Assembly (NCBI GenBank): GCA_951799405.1
Contig: OX637343.1
Coordinates: 1,426,001 to 1,490,000 of the forward strand
DNA from: Agapetus fuscipes
Lineage: Eukaryota > Arthropoda > Insecta > Trichoptera > Glossosomatidae
Direction of reading: 5' to 3'
Length of the DNA stretch: 64,000 nucleotides
A program made the position numbers and the translations under genes. Below the pieces are notes generated by a model. It ran no database searches, was not told the origin of the DNA, and saw only the letters and a program-made list of their open reading frames with translations. Below, piece after piece: positions 1 through 10,685 of this stretch. Numbering within the stretch: position 1 is the stretch's first letter; each line of letters begins with the position of its first letter.

Positions 1-540
1 AAAAAAAATATGGAAAAAAAATTCAAACTATTCACTGTTTATCAAAAATAAAGATCACTTGTTCAATTTTGGCAGTGTGTGATCACAAAATAATGTTCTC
101 TCGTTTGCCGCCCCCCCCTTAGCCCAAGGCGCCTCTACAGCCCCCTCCCCCCATCTCCTCGTCTCTCTGCTCCCCCAGACCCCCCGGCCCTCCCTGCTCC
201 GCAAATAAAGGTTAGCCTGGGACAAAGATTTTTTTGATTTAGCCCTGGCGCACTTTTTCCTCGACCTCCTCGGCTGGTCTACTGCCCTGATGGCCGATAA
301 TGAGTTTTCTCGGGGGTTTTTGTGGCGCGAAAGACCCCCGGATTAAAAGTGAAAGGAGCCAGTGGCTGAAAAGCAGGGCTCGCATTTATTATGGACATCA
401 TTCAACCGCCAACAATCTGTCATTCCGTGCGAGGACACAGAACTAGGAATGAATGTATCAGTCGCAGACCTATGTAGGTGTAGGTTCGCCTTTGCAAATA
501 ATTTGTGGATCTTTTATCTGTGATAATCTTTCCATCTGTA
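1..540. other. No recognised gene; C-rich tract
   Basis: AT-rich sequence with a cytosine-rich stretch at about 108-200. No credible coding frame, tRNA head or known tail was seen. Confidence 0.5.
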
Positions 541-960
541 ATATCTAATCTAATCTTATTTAAGTTGCAAAGATATGTAGACCGGTCCTTAGTCTTTGTA
601 TTTAACTAAGCGACACATGTAGTGTAACTTCTTTCTAATCTAATCTAATCTAAGCTGCAAAGATATATATCATTTAAGATTTATATTAAATGCATTCCCA
701 CAAGCAGATATGTATAATTTCGCGCTAACACATGCCGCATGTGGACCTACAATATAAAAACCCAATCTCAAATGAACATAAGCCTTGCAACTCTTGCCGT
801 CCTTCCCTGAAACAGGGGTGACATTGGCAAAGTGAACCAATTTTTTATATTATGGGTGGTCAGCCGCATAACAACCTATAAGTCAAGGAACATACATGAC
901 AAATTACATTTTTTTAAATCAATAAATAACAATATATACATGGACATAATATGGACACAT
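541..960 (-). mobile_element. LINE-X 3' tail
   Basis: Reading on the minus strand, the copy contains the conserved block from the 'tgacttataggttg' start through 'gaaacaggggtgacattggc' (seen here in complement) to the 'aagatatatatcattt' end. It finishes in imperfect tctaat repeats (the complement of the gatta tail) at 545-655. No coding part remains, so this is a 5'-truncated LINE or a SINE sharing its tail. Confidence 0.75.
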
Positions 961-968
961 GGACTTTG

Positions 969-1220
969 TTGAACCTATTTATTTTTACAAGGTAAGGGGG
1001 CCGGCCTGACGCCAACCACTTAAGTTGAAGTGGGGTTTCCCAGCTCCCGAGAGAACTGGTACTCATTTCTAGTGAGGCTGAGTAAACCTTGCCGGTATTT
1101 TATTTTGGGGTTTGAAATAAACACCGAAACGGGAAATCATTTCTGACACCCTCAGTGGGATTCGAACCCGAGCTCACGGCATGGAATGCAAGCACTCTAC
1201 CAACTGAGCTATCGACCGGA
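969..1220 (-). mobile_element. SINE-A, 3'-truncated
   Basis: The tRNA-like head lies at the right end: box A (tagctcagttgg) and box B (ggttcgaatcc) are both readable in complement. The body continues through the 'aaaataccggcaaggttta' block to the 'gtaaaaataaataggttcaac' region and stops before the usual 3' end. It abuts a SINE-B on the other strand at 1221. Confidence 0.85.
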
Positions 1221-1620
1221 CTGTTCTTTCCGGACTTTAGTGTTCGGACTCATAAATGGAAGATTTTGGGTTCGAATCCCGGCGGAGCGCAAAAAATATA
1301 CCATTTATATTTTCAAATACGCTCTTCGCTTTTAGCCAGTCCACAGTCCACAGTTTTAGTCCGTAGTCCACTGGTAACACTTTGGACTCGTGAATGCTCT
1401 TCACAAATATGGTCTTCGTTGGGTTAAAAAAATCATAAAACCTTTACCAAAGGCCGGTCACTAAAAAGTATATGCAGCCTTACAGCCATTGGGTCTTGCT
1501 TGAGTATTGGCGCTTTTTAGCGACGACCAAGCTCGTTAACACCTCTGCGGCACTACAACAAGTGTTATAAACCCCTATAGTCTCTGAAATCTAGGGAGTC
1601 TGCCGCAAAGGATTTCTTAA
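1221..1620 (+). mobile_element. SINE-B, rearranged copy
   Basis: Holds a box-B-like 'gggttcgaatcccggcgg' at about 1268, the body ('accatttatattttcaaata', 'cttgcttgag', 'gcgacgaccaagctcg') and the 3' part ending 'tctagggagtctgccgcaaa'. A second head copy at about 1341-1385 suggests an internal duplication or a SINE-B inserted in a SINE-B. Confidence 0.8.
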
Positions 1621-1624
1621 AAAA

Positions 1625-1950
1625 ACATTGAGGATTCACATTATATGCATTTTTACAAGCAAACACGTATAAGTTCGCGCTTGTACATGGCGCATGTGAG
1701 CCTACAATATAAAAACCCAAATCTCAAATAACATAAACCCTACAACTTTTGCCGATCTTCCCTGAAACAGGGGTGATATTGGCAAAGCGAACCATTTTTT
1801 ACAGCATGGGTGGTCAGCTACATACCAACCTATAAGTCAAGGATCATAATACCAACATCATACCAACCTATAAGTCAAAATCATCCTTATATACAAGTCC
1901 ATATATCAAATGAATGTAAAATCTTACAACTTTTGCCGCCCTTGCCTATA
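1625..1950 (-). mobile_element. LINE-X 3' tail plus a second fragment
   Basis: Complement of the LINE-X tail from 'ataagtcaagga' (1840) to 'aacattgaggattcacatta' (1628). A second diverged piece from about 1855 to 1930 again contains 'ataccaacctataagtca'. Confidence 0.7.
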
Positions 1951-2763
1951 AACGTTAGGGATGAATAACAGCGCCTAATTATAGGCAATTTATTTACTTA
2001 AAAACGTGTACCGTGTGCTCAAACCCTCCTCATACCCGTCCTGTATGTATGTGTCAGAAGGACCCACAGCACATGGACGTTCATACAAAGCTATATATTT
2101 TCTCAAGTGGTGGAAGGACTTGCAGTTACTAATAATAATAAAGTGAAAACTTGCAAGGAAGTACTGTTTTGAAGGGAAAAGGGCTTAAGAATTTTTATTC
2201 CTTTTTCACACTTCATGTATCGTCCCCCGAGTGCTTGTTTGTCTTATATCCATCAGAGGTCATTCCACATGAGTAATTATTTTACGTATACTGGACCAAT
2301 TTGTCTTATGAAAACAGGAAATTGACTTGTGTTTTACGTTTTTTTATTAGCTCAGATTGTGTAGAGTGTGATTATTAAGACAATTTAATTGAAAGGTCAT
2401 TCTGGAATCAGATGATAGATAAGCCAAATAAGCACTGGGGGGATGTTGTGGCACCCTATATCTAGGGATACGATGTCTCATACTCGTATGACTACCTGTA
2501 AATGGAATGCGCCTGATTGTAGGCAATCTACAGTTGCAGAATGAGTTGCGGACATTTTTCAATACGGATCTTTTTTCTCGGCGATCAAACGTCAGTCTTA
2601 TATGGAACCGCCATTCTAAGAAGCCAATAACAAAATATTTTTTATTTCTTAGGGTGTTTCTGTTGACACAGTGAAAGTCTATTGTATGCGTTCTATTGGG
2701 CGAAAACATTTGAGCAACAAAAGAAATAAAAGTGAATTGAAACTTTGTTTTTTTCTGTTTGTG
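1951..2763. other. Nothing recognised
   Basis: AT-rich interval between repeats. The 164-codon minus-strand open frame here runs into the SINE-A head at its 5' end and has no recognisable domain, so it is not called as a gene. Confidence 0.5.
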
Positions 2764-3086
2764 TCCGGTCGATAGCTCAGTTGGTAGTGTGCTTGCATTC
2801 CATGCCGTGAGCTCGGGTTCGAATCCCACTGAGGGTGTCAAAAATAATTTCCCGTTTCGGTGTATATTTCAAACCCCAAAATAAAATACCGGCAAGGTTT
2901 ACTCAGCCTTCACAAGAAATGAGTACCAACTCTCCCGGGAGCTGGGAAACCCCCACTTCAACTGAAGTGGTTAGCGTAAGGCCGGCTCCCTCACCTGTAA
3001 AAATAAATAGGTTCAACTCGCCACATGCGACCCCTTCGGGGATAACGCGGCAAGAAGTTACACTATATGTGTAGCTTAGTTGCGTT
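2764..3086 (+). mobile_element. SINE-A, full length
   Basis: Near-complete copy. The tRNA-related head (box A tagctcagttgg; box B gggttcgaatccc) is followed by the body 'cccgtttcggtgt', 'aaaataccggcaaggttta', 'gagctgggaaac', 'aaggccggc' and the 3' end 'tatgtgtagcttagttgcg'. Intact A and B boxes are what an internal RNA polymerase III promoter needs. There is no poly-A; the 3' end is a fixed sequence, as in SINEs mobilised by a partner LINE. Confidence 0.9.
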
Positions 3087-3385
3087 TAGGATGATTTCTT
3101 TGGTGATCGCTGTTTTTTTAAATGAATCACACTTCAAGAACCCTCAAAAGCTTGTTCGTCGTTGTAGAATGCGCCAATTCTTAAACTAGACCCAGTTGCT
3201 GTATGGCTGGATGGATCTTTAGTGACCGGTCTTTGGTAAAGGTATATGAATTTTTCACCCAGCGAAGAACATATTTGAAAATATAAATGGTATATTTTTG
3301 TGCTCCGCTGAGATTAAAACCCACAACCTTCCATTTACGAGTCAGAAAAGTTAACCATTAGATTACGGACCAGTCGAACTATCAA
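3087..3385 (-). mobile_element. SINE-B
   Basis: Complement of SINE-B. The 3' tail variant with 'gtgtgatacac'-type sequence lies at 3087-3150, then 'cttggtcg', 'gaccggtctttggtaaagg', 'aaatataaatggtatat', and the decayed head with box B at about 3310 and box A ('ggactacgg'-like) at 3365. Confidence 0.8.
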
Positions 3386-4065
3386 TTATGGGAAGTAACT
3401 CTACCATACATAAATTATATCATGTATTTTAAGCGTTGCTATTTTGTTAAATCGTAATTTGCATTAAACGCCTGGCAGTTTTTGTATCGAACCTTGCAGT
3501 AACCCTCGTCGGACCGTTTTGGGGAATTCGCCTGTAAAATCTACCCGATAGTTAATTCTGTGGCCCGCAGATTTTGACCGTCCCAGCATCAAAACATTAC
3601 AGAGTCAGCATTACAGGCCGAACAGGGGAGCAGGAGCTGGTAGGAGGTATTATGTAGCATGTAACCCGAGCCGCGTAGCTACATAGCAACCCGTCCTCCT
3701 AGTTAGGGAAACTATCGCAAACCCTTTCCGCCCAAAACATGAGCCAAGTTTCTAGACGTTTGGGAGCTCGGACGGCCAGGAGGTCATAAAGGATGAGGAG
3801 GGTTCGGACCGCCGGCTAGTAGCGGCTCTTAGACCCGCCCCCCTGTGCTCCTAGCTCACCCTCCCACATATATGTGCGCCTGGTACCTCCCCTGTACGCT
3901 ATAAGTCTATCCAAAGGCCTTTTTCATGTCATGTCATGCTGGTGAAATGACAAGCCAGCGCACCGCAATGGTGCTCTACTTAATCAACAGAAAATTATAA
4001 AGGGAAGTGGATTATATTCAACGCAGCAATGTATTGGTATTAATATTTTTTATTGCATTCGTTCC
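3386..4065. other. Nothing recognised; GC-rich patch
   Basis: No supported gene. Positions 3590-3905 are GC-rich and contain 'gcgcctggtacctcccc', similar to the ends of other GC-rich patches in the window (see findings). Confidence 0.45.
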
Positions 4066-4312
4066 TTGACTTATAGGTTGGTATGAGGCTGACCACCCAT
4101 GCTGTAAAAAATGGTTCACTTTGCCAATGTCACCTCTGTGTCAGGAAAGTTCGGCAAAAGTTGTAGGGCTTATGTTCATTTGAGGTTTGGATTTTATTTG
4201 TGTGTACACATTCAGCATTTGTAAGCGCGAACTACACGTGTTTGTTTGTGGGCATGCATTTGAGAACTTTAAATGAATATAATATACTTGCAACTTAGAC
4301 TATACTATGCTT
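4066..4312 (+). mobile_element. LINE-X 3' tail
   Basis: Starts at the family's usual 'ttccttgacttataggttgg' (4072), then 'gaggctgaccacccatgctg', 'ttcactttgccaatgtcacc', 'gttcatttgaggtttgga' and 'gcgcgaactacacgtgtttg', ending near 'tacttgcaacttag'. No LINE coding sequence precedes it. Confidence 0.8.
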
Positions 4313-4363
4313 TCGTTTTCAAATAATTTCAATTGTTAGAAGTATACATGATACTCCCCATCA

Positions 4364-4471
4364 GTCAGGTTGATAGCTCAGTTTAGAGTGCTTGCATTCC
4401 ATGCCGAGAGCTCGAGTTTGAATTCCACCGAGGGCGTCAGAAATATTTTTTCGTCTCGGTGTTTATTTAAC
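4364..4471 (+). mobile_element. SINE-A head, fused to SINE-B
   Basis: Box A and box B of SINE-A plus the 'cgtctcggtgtttattta' block. It switches abruptly to SINE-B sequence at about 4472, probably by template switching or recombination. Confidence 0.75.
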
Positions 4472-4637
4472 ACTTTAGACTCGCGATTGGAAGGTAGTGG
4501 GTTTGAATCCCGGCTGAGCACGAAAATATAACATTTATATTTTCAAATATGCTCTTTGCTGGGTTGAAAAATTCAAATGCCCTTACACCAACCTTATCTT
4601 GCTTGAGAATTGGTGACGACCAAGCTCGTTAAAAGTC
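4472..4637 (+). mobile_element. SINE-B body, truncated at the head
   Basis: Begins inside SINE-B at 'acactttagactcgcg', keeps box B ('gggtttgaatcccgg') and the body, and ends 'cgacgaccaagctcgtt'. It runs directly into the next SINE-A. Confidence 0.75.
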
Positions 4638-4639
4638 CA

Positions 4640-5135
4640 GTCGATAGCTCAGTGTGCTTGCATTCCATGCTGAGAGCAAGGGTATAATCCCCACCGAGGG
4701 TGTCAGAAATAATTTTTCGATCCGGTGTTTATTTCAAACTCAAAATAAAATACCGTCAAGGCTTACTTAGCCTTCACAAGAAATGAGTACCAGCCCCTCC
4801 AGAAGTTGGGAAACAACACCTTCTCTCAGGGTCAGTCTCCCCTCCACTGACCCACGCCCTGTATATCCATCCCATCCGGGGATGTGTCACAGGACTCGCA
4901 TGCAAAAGTTATGTGAGATACGAGTGGCAGAAGGCCCTCCCGAGAAGCTACACTTTCCCAAGTGTTTGCACAAAGCAAAGGAGGCTCAGAAATCACAGAA
5001 AAGTTATAGCCGTATAGTTGGGAAACAGCTACTTCAAGTGAAGTAAGGCCGGCCTTCATACCTGTTAAAATAGATAGGTTCAACTCGCCACATGCGACCC
5101 TTCGGGGAAAACGCGGCAAGAACTAAATATGGCGG
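4640..5135 (+). mobile_element. SINE-A split by a 200-bp insertion
   Basis: Head at 4643 (box A shortened), body to 4815, then the 200-bp unit. The SINE resumes at 5016 with 'agttgggaaacagc', 'ttcaagtgaagtaaggccgg' and 'cgccacatgcgacccttcgg'. The 12 bases 'agttgggaaaca' occur at both junctions (4804-4815 and 5016-5027), a target duplication. Confidence 0.85.
4816..5015. mobile_element. 200-bp dispersed unit, copy 1
   Basis: Inserted in SINE-A with a 12-bp target duplication, so it moved as a discrete unit. A second copy with few differences by eye lies in the Gypsy leader at 20684-20884. The unit is open on the plus strand (...PRPVYPSHPGMC..., ...KLHFPKCLHKAKEA...) and on the minus strand (...VISEPPLLC..., ...TFACESCDTSPDG...). 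It has no poly-A tail or obvious pol III boxes. Family unknown: it could be a short non-autonomous retroelement, a retroposed exon or a LINE end. Confidence 0.7.
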
Positions 5136-5839
5136 CTGCATTCGGCGGGCAATTTTAATTTCGTTGCATCATTACGCCCATATTTCATCCATTATAATAA
5201 TAATAATCTAAGTTGCAAGGATATATTCATTTTAAGCTCTCAGATGCATGCCCACAAACCAACACGTGTAGTTCAATAAATATTTAATTATCCAACAGAG
5301 TACATTTCTCATTCGCGTGCCCTGTAATAGTCCGTTCTGGAGGAGCCTCTCCCCGACCCTCAGTATCCCCCCTCCCCCCGGTTCACTGTCGCCTGTCCGA
5401 ACTGCGTCTTAGCCCTCCACCCCCTCCCCCCCTACTATTCTCCCACCCTCTGTACCTTCTGCCCTCCTAATACCCCCACATACTTACTCCTGCTACCCCC
5501 TCCAACAAATGAGGACCTACCGTTGACTTATGATATCTGTAGACTAGAAATTATTTTAATATATCTGTTTCAACCTACGTACGAAAATGGTCATTGGTAA
5601 GAAAGAGAACAAAGAACTTCACAGTTGAATTTGAATGTGTACGAAAAAACTCGGGCGAATGTAAAAATGTTCCTAGAAAGTTGGTACTATTGCGAATTAT
5701 AATGGCTGCCAGTTGACAGATAACACGCGTTATAAATATTGTGATCACTAAAATTGTTGATTTTTAAAGGAAAAGGGCATTATTTTTAGACTTTATGGCA
5801 TGTGTTATAATTGGATGTTGAAACACAAAATGTATTTGT
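5136..5839. other. LINE-X scrap and C-rich tract, otherwise nothing recognised
   Basis: Positions 5200-5280 match the outer end of the LINE-X tail in complement. Positions 5335-5510 are cytosine-rich. No gene is supported. Confidence 0.5.
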
Positions 5840-6345
5840 CGGTGCTATGGCCGAGGGGGCCAAGTGGGCTGATCATTCTAGCGTGTTTGGAATAGAATAA
5901 CGTTGGTTCGATCCCCGCCTTGGTCATTTGACCATAACTTTGACCCTGATTCAACAGATTTTTTGGGTTTTTTTTTTTTTTTTTAAATAGATTTGTGGAA
6001 AGGAATGCAATCCACCAACCTATTTTACCTGGCCAGTTGTCTTCATGCGAAAGCAGAAACTTGTGTGCATGCAACGGCATCTGTTGAACCAGGGTCGAAG
6101 TTATCGTCGCGGGATTCGAACCAGCGTTATCCGGTTCCAAATAACCTGTCTTGATCCCCGCGGCTATAACACCGACTATTAATTAAACACCGAATTATTA
6201 ATTAATAATTCATTAAAAGAAACAATAATGAATTATTAATTTATGATATTAATACCTGATTCTGTCCAGGCAGAATAGGTTGGTGAATTGCATTCCTCTT
6301 TACAAATCTATTTTAAAAAGGCCTTATTTCGTATGACTACACCAC
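5840..6345 (+). mobile_element. SINE-D split by an inverted SINE-D
   Basis: tRNA-like head at 5843 (tatggccgagggggcc; box B ggttcgatccc at 5909), then 'ccataactttgaccctg'. The 3' half resumes at about 6180 with the AT-rich 'aattattaattaataattc' segment and ends 'aataggttggtgaattgcat'. The order matches the uninterrupted copy at 49938-50180, so the middle is an insertion. Confidence 0.8.
5985..6172 (-). mobile_element. SINE-D nested inside SINE-D
   Basis: In complement it shows the SINE-D head ('ggttcgaatcccgcg' box B), 'cgaccctggttcaacagatg', then 'aataggttggtggattgcat' and the end near 'aaatctattt'. It lies in opposite orientation within the older plus-strand copy. The 111-codon minus-strand open frame here is this SINE, not a gene. 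Confidence 0.75.
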
Positions 6346-6785
6346 AGCTACGTTTGACAGGACTGAGACAAATGTGGTAGATAGTATGTATCAAGGCAGT
6401 AAGTTAGTTTCCGCTCCTCTATGTTATTACTCAATGGGACCTGCCTACTTATATTTTTACGGATGAATTATCTCCTTTGTGACAAGAAGGATAATTTGGT
6501 GATAATTTCTCCCTACATACAAGTACTTCGTATATTTATATATATGAGTTATTACTTTTCTGCGAAATTATACCTTGTCTGAAGTAATTCACATATTTTT
6601 GTACATGTATTTCCTTTGACCAGGCGCGTGCATAGCGTATAAGCAAATACATTTCAGAATTAAAAAAAATCCCATTCCTCTAAAAGAAGTCCTTTGCAAT
6701 AGAGTAAAGTGCTAACGATGGCCCTAATCAAACTTAAATTTGGATTTTTAAATCTGCCATGTGCCTGTATGGGATGCACGCCCCT
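6346..6785. other. Nothing recognised
   Basis: AT-rich DNA with short tandem-like 'tatata' runs. No supported gene or repeat family. Confidence 0.5.
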
Positions 6786-6792
6786 GCCTTTT

Positions 6793-7075
6793 ACTTATAT
6801 GTTGGTATGAGGCTGACCACCCATGCTGTACAAAAATATTTGACTTTGCCAATGTCACCCCTGTTGCAGGGAAGGTTGCTGGGTTTATGTCCATTTGAGG
6901 GTTGGTTTTTGCATTGTAGAGCATTTGGAAGCGAGAACTTGTCACACTTTTTTTTAAATTTAGTTTTGCATCATCATCATGAAAGACTGACGAAGAAAGT
7001 ATATGTTGCAAGAATAGATGGATGTCGTGGTAGAGGTAGGCCGAGAAAGCTATGGATGATGATGATGATGATGAT
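6793..7075 (+). mobile_element. LINE-X fragments ending in (gat)n
   Basis: A diverged LINE-X tail ('ggttggtatgaggctgacca', 'gtccatttgaggg') covers 6798-6950. A second LINE-X coding piece at 6982-7052 encodes residues like ERLTKKVYVARIDGCRGRGR. It runs into a gat microsatellite at 7053-7081. Confidence 0.7.
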
Positions 7076-7081
7076 GGATGA

Positions 7082-7400
7082 TTTCTTTCCTGTGGCGCCA
7101 TTTAATGGTCCAGGACCATCTCAAGGGCGCCATGGCTTCTGGAGAAAAGTAGTGTCTTCAGTTCCTTTCTGAAGGTGGTGGTAGGCTGTGTAGAGTTCCC
7201 CCCCCCTACGAAGAAATAAAAATGAGGGAGAGTGGTCCGAGTTCTGGAAAAGGTATTCTGGGAATGCTGGTATGGTGAACTCCTGGTTGATGAAGAAAGA
7301 TCAGAAATCTTGGGATCCTTGTGGATGCTGGCACTGCTCGTACTGGAACTGGTAAATATCCCTCGCTGCCTCCTCTGAGGATCATCGTCGTAGTATTGGC
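7082..7400 (-). pseudogene. CR1/L2-type LINE C-terminal fragment
   Basis: In complement, a degraded frame ends in residues like FRKELKTLLFSRSHGALE. It is followed by 'gcgcccttgag', 'ggcgcca', 'gaaagaaatc' and the atc microsatellite. The same tail order is seen at 51643-51715 and 58285-58375. The C-terminal 'FK-LKTHLF' type motif is typical of CR1/L2 LINE reverse transcriptases. Confidence 0.5.
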
Positions 7401-9050
7401 CAATTGGTGTGATCGTCTAGCTAAGGTTAGGACTGCTCGTCGTGTGGAAGATTATGAAACAGAACGTTGTGTGATTTTTTGTTTTACCGTTTCAAAATCT
7501 ACTTTAGTGGCAAACCCAAATTCGTTATCGTTTGGTGTGGAACATACGCATTTTCTAACTAAATTGTAAATTCAAAATTATAATTAAAAAGCTTACGAGA
7601 TTTAAGTTACGTGTAATGCAAAATGACTATATGATATTAAAACCGATTTTAAAACAAGTGACTTTCATTTTTAATGGGATTTTGTTTTCTGTGAAATTAC
7701 TAGAACCCGCTCTGGTAAGGTCACGGCGTATAGAAAAACCACGGCAGTCAACGTATTCAAAGGCGTATACAAAATGAGGAACAAGGAAAAAGGGGGGACG
7801 CAGATCGCGAAAAGTTAATTGATGTGTTAATTTTGTTAGTCTTTTTATTTGACAGATTACATAAATTTACAAAATAACATTATAATAACAATATGAATAA
7901 ATTACATTGTGCCTAAATGTATTACGTATAATATATTTATAATGATATGCAAAATCTACCTCCACCCACCCCATATTTACTTTAATTAAAATCCCACCTC
8001 TAAGTAGAAAATCTGCCTGCTAGCTCCAATGGAGAAGTCGGGGACTTGCGACCCCGAAGTGAGATTAACCGATCGGTTTACAAGCTTGACGCTCTCTCTC
8101 TTCTACCAAAGAATCGTCACAGGACTTTAGCACGCTAATTTTTGGAAAAAGGAAAGGAAGTCTTGTCACCAGCTTCGACTAAGTGTTACCCCACTGGGTC
8201 GGATATTTCAGCATTCCCGTTACCAAAACTTAACGCGCGCCTACTCCATATTCTATTCCAAGCTGCTTTTGTTAGGGAAGACAGCTTCTAATTTACCCCA
8301 TCATTCCACCAAAATTCGCAATACCATGGCACCGTCTGATGCTCAGCAAGTCCGGCCAAGTAGACCCGAGACAGATGCCAAAATAAAGAAAACCTGGCAA
8401 AACAATAATTGTGGAAATATCTACTCCATAACCTGTTCCTGGTGCACCTCAATATCGGGAAAACCCGATATGGGTGGAAGACCCGAAGCACAGACTACGA
8501 AAGACCTTTCCACATCCCCATAAATAATGCCTTAACCAATCGAAATTCGAATGGTAGAAAAATAATTGTGCAAACCGCTTTACTCACGGACAGGAACACG
8601 CCACTGGTTTTAAGTTTGTATTAATGTCGCGACATTAGTTATTTTTAGTGCAATCAGCCTAATTATTTTCTCCCGGCAGCATCTCAGGTCCATTATCAGC
8701 TCCATCCTCACACAAACACCCACAAATCAAATATTAAACAGCAATTTTCAGGATTTTAGCTAATGATTTTACACAGAAGAGACACGCCACCCACGGGAAA
8801 CAGATCGAAACTGAATTCAACCCAGCAATGGAGTTGTCAAAGGACAGCTCAAGGTTTTTTTATGAGGGTACCTTTTTTTTGTTCCAAGTTTTTAAGTGCC
8901 ATAGAAAGATATATAATACTTTGTATAGAATTACGGATGTTTAAACGAATATAGATGGAGTCAGATCTTTACAGCTGGTTCGCGCGAACACCGATGGGCA
9001 AATTGTTCCAGGCCATCGGCCCGGCCACCGCAAAGCTTCTGTCTGCAAAA
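7401..9050. other. Long interval without a recognised element
   Basis: Several open frames of 60-85 codons occur (for example around 8269-8624), but none has a recognisable domain and they overlap on both strands. Could be an old decayed element or unique intergenic DNA. Confidence 0.45.
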
Positions 9051-9054
9051 TTTG

Positions 9055-9530
9055 ATGTGTTTGACCAAATTTCCGAAATCACGAATGAATGGAATATCCA
9101 GAGTCATAATAAAAGGGGAGACTGTATAAAGAAGGTTATAACTCTGGAGAAAATGAAAGAAGTGTGTAAGCTCAGAAATAAATGGTGGCTGATCTGTGAT
9201 GTTGGCGGCTAGGGTTTTTTAAATTAGAATTTGTTTTCTGTTAGTTTTTGATGTCCATATATATTATAATTTGTTGATTTTAAAAATGTAATTTTGTGTA
9301 TGCTCCTTCACTTATAGGTTGGTATGCGGCTGACCACCCATGCTGTACAAAAATATTTGACTTTGCTAATGTCACCCCTGTTTCAGGAAAGGTCGGCCAA
9401 AGTTACTGGGCTTATGTCCATTTGAGGTTTGGTTTTTGAATTGTAAGTACTACGTGCAGCATTTGTAGGCAAGAACTTAGGCGTGTCTGTTTGTGAGCAT
9501 GCATTTAATATGAACTTTATTTTTTTGTAA
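9055..9530 (+). mobile_element. LINE-X, 5'-truncated
   Basis: Coding remnant to the stop at 9210-9212 (residues like FDQISEITNEWNIQSHNKR ... KEVCKLRNKWWLIC). About 90 bp later the tail starts at 'cttataggttggtatgcgg' and runs to 'gcatttaatatgaac' near 9515. Truncation is at about 9055; upstream DNA is unrelated. Confidence 0.8.
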
Positions 9531-9534
9531 AATC

Positions 9535-9665
9535 CGTGGAGGGTGAGAGGATCCTATTGAATGCAAGAGAATGGCTTAACACAGCAGCGAATAGACAGAA
9601 ATGGAGAGGATTGGAGGAGGCCTACGTCTAGGAGTGAACTGAGAAAGGCTTAGAAAGGAAAGAAT
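9535..9665 (+). pseudogene. LINE C-terminus, short fragment (EEAYV type)
   Basis: Encodes residues like ILLNAREWLNTAANRQKW then GLEEAYV and a stop, followed by a purine-rich 'gaaaggaaagaa' end. The pattern matches the fragments at 27646 and 63325 and resembles the extreme C-terminus of LINE polyproteins with a GEAYVQQW motif. Confidence 0.55.
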
Positions 9666-9674
9666 TGATTATAT

Positions 9675-9785
9675 TTGAAAGGCCGTAGTAATGTTTGTGT
9701 TTATTTGAGATTGGGTCTTATTTTGCATGCACACATGCAGCATATGCGAGCGCGAGCTTATGCTTGTGGAGATGCATTACTTAAA
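9675..9785 (+). mobile_element. LINE-X tail fragment
   Basis: Diverged middle part of the LINE-X tail: 'tttatttgagattgggt', 'cacacatgcagcat', 'gcgcgagcttatgc', 'tgcatta'. Confidence 0.55.
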
Positions 9786-10021
9786 TATGAAAAAATGTTC
9801 GTTTATATTTGGCGTAGAAGAGGAACGTCTCCTGATGACGTTGTATGCGTCTTCGATAAAACATTGAGAACTACGACACGGTTCGGAAAATCTGTTTTTT
9901 TTTTAAGAATGTTTTATTATGTATCATAGTTCAATTTTTAAATACGCTTTCTTTACTGTCCAACAGATGCCAGTTTTTTTTTTGTAATACCAAACAATTG
10001 CTCTTTTCACCTTAATAACTT

Positions 10022-10340
10022 AACCTTTGGACCGGTCCGTAGTCCAGTGGCAACACTTCGGACTCGTAAATGGAAGGTTGTAGATTCGGATCCCGGCGGA
10101 GCACAAAAAATATACAATTTATGTTTCCAAATATGCTCTTCGCTGGGTTGAAAAAAATCATAAAACATTCACCAAAGACCGGTCACTAAAAGGTCCATCC
10201 TGCCTTACAGCAACTGGGTATTGCTTGAGTATTGGCGCTTTGTAGCGACGACCAAGCTCGTACACCTTAGCGATACTACAACAAGTGTCATAGACCCCTA
10301 GAGTCTCTAGAATCTAGGTAGTCTCCCGCAAAGGATTTAA
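10022..10340 (+). mobile_element. SINE-B, full length
   Basis: Head 'ggaccggtccgtagtccagt' with box A, box B at about 10081 (gattcggatccc, one change from consensus), body with 'aaaatatacaatttatg', 'accaaagaccggtcact', 'gcgacgaccaagctcg', and the 3' end 'ctaggtagtctcccgcaaa'. Confidence 0.85.
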
Positions 10341-10685
10341 AATTAAAAAATATATAAAAATGATTAAACCTAAGTATCAGGGTACCATGTATTCGAAAGG
10401 ATTCTCCAACACACAGCATTGCAGGAGGTACATACATAGGTAGGTGGGTTGGAATTAAGCAGGCTGCCTCTGGAGGCTTCTGCCGTCCTGGTGGTACAAT
10501 CTTGTCACACGGAAGCTGTCTTGTACCCTGCCCCCCTCCCCGGGCCTGTCACATCCCCTCTCGGCTTCCAGAGTTGCCCTCCGCACTACGGGTAACCACC
10601 CCCGGCTCCTTACTGATATCCTGGTGCGCCCAAGCCAAACAAGAAATTAATATTGTAAACTGTTTTTATTAAATTGTTGTACGAA
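10341..10685. other. Nothing recognised; C-rich tract
   Basis: Contains a C-rich patch at 10520-10560 and no supported gene. Confidence 0.5.

Noticed and set aside
2764..2835. tRNA gene
   Set aside because: Box A and box B are present, but no cloverleaf with matching acceptor stem was found and the unit continues as SINE-A. The same applies to SINE-B and SINE-D heads.
2347..2841. 164-codon minus-strand frame
   Set aside because: Its start lies in the SINE-A head and the rest has no motif. Treated as chance.
5805..6140. 111-codon minus-strand gene
   Set aside because: Covers two SINE-D copies in opposite orientations.
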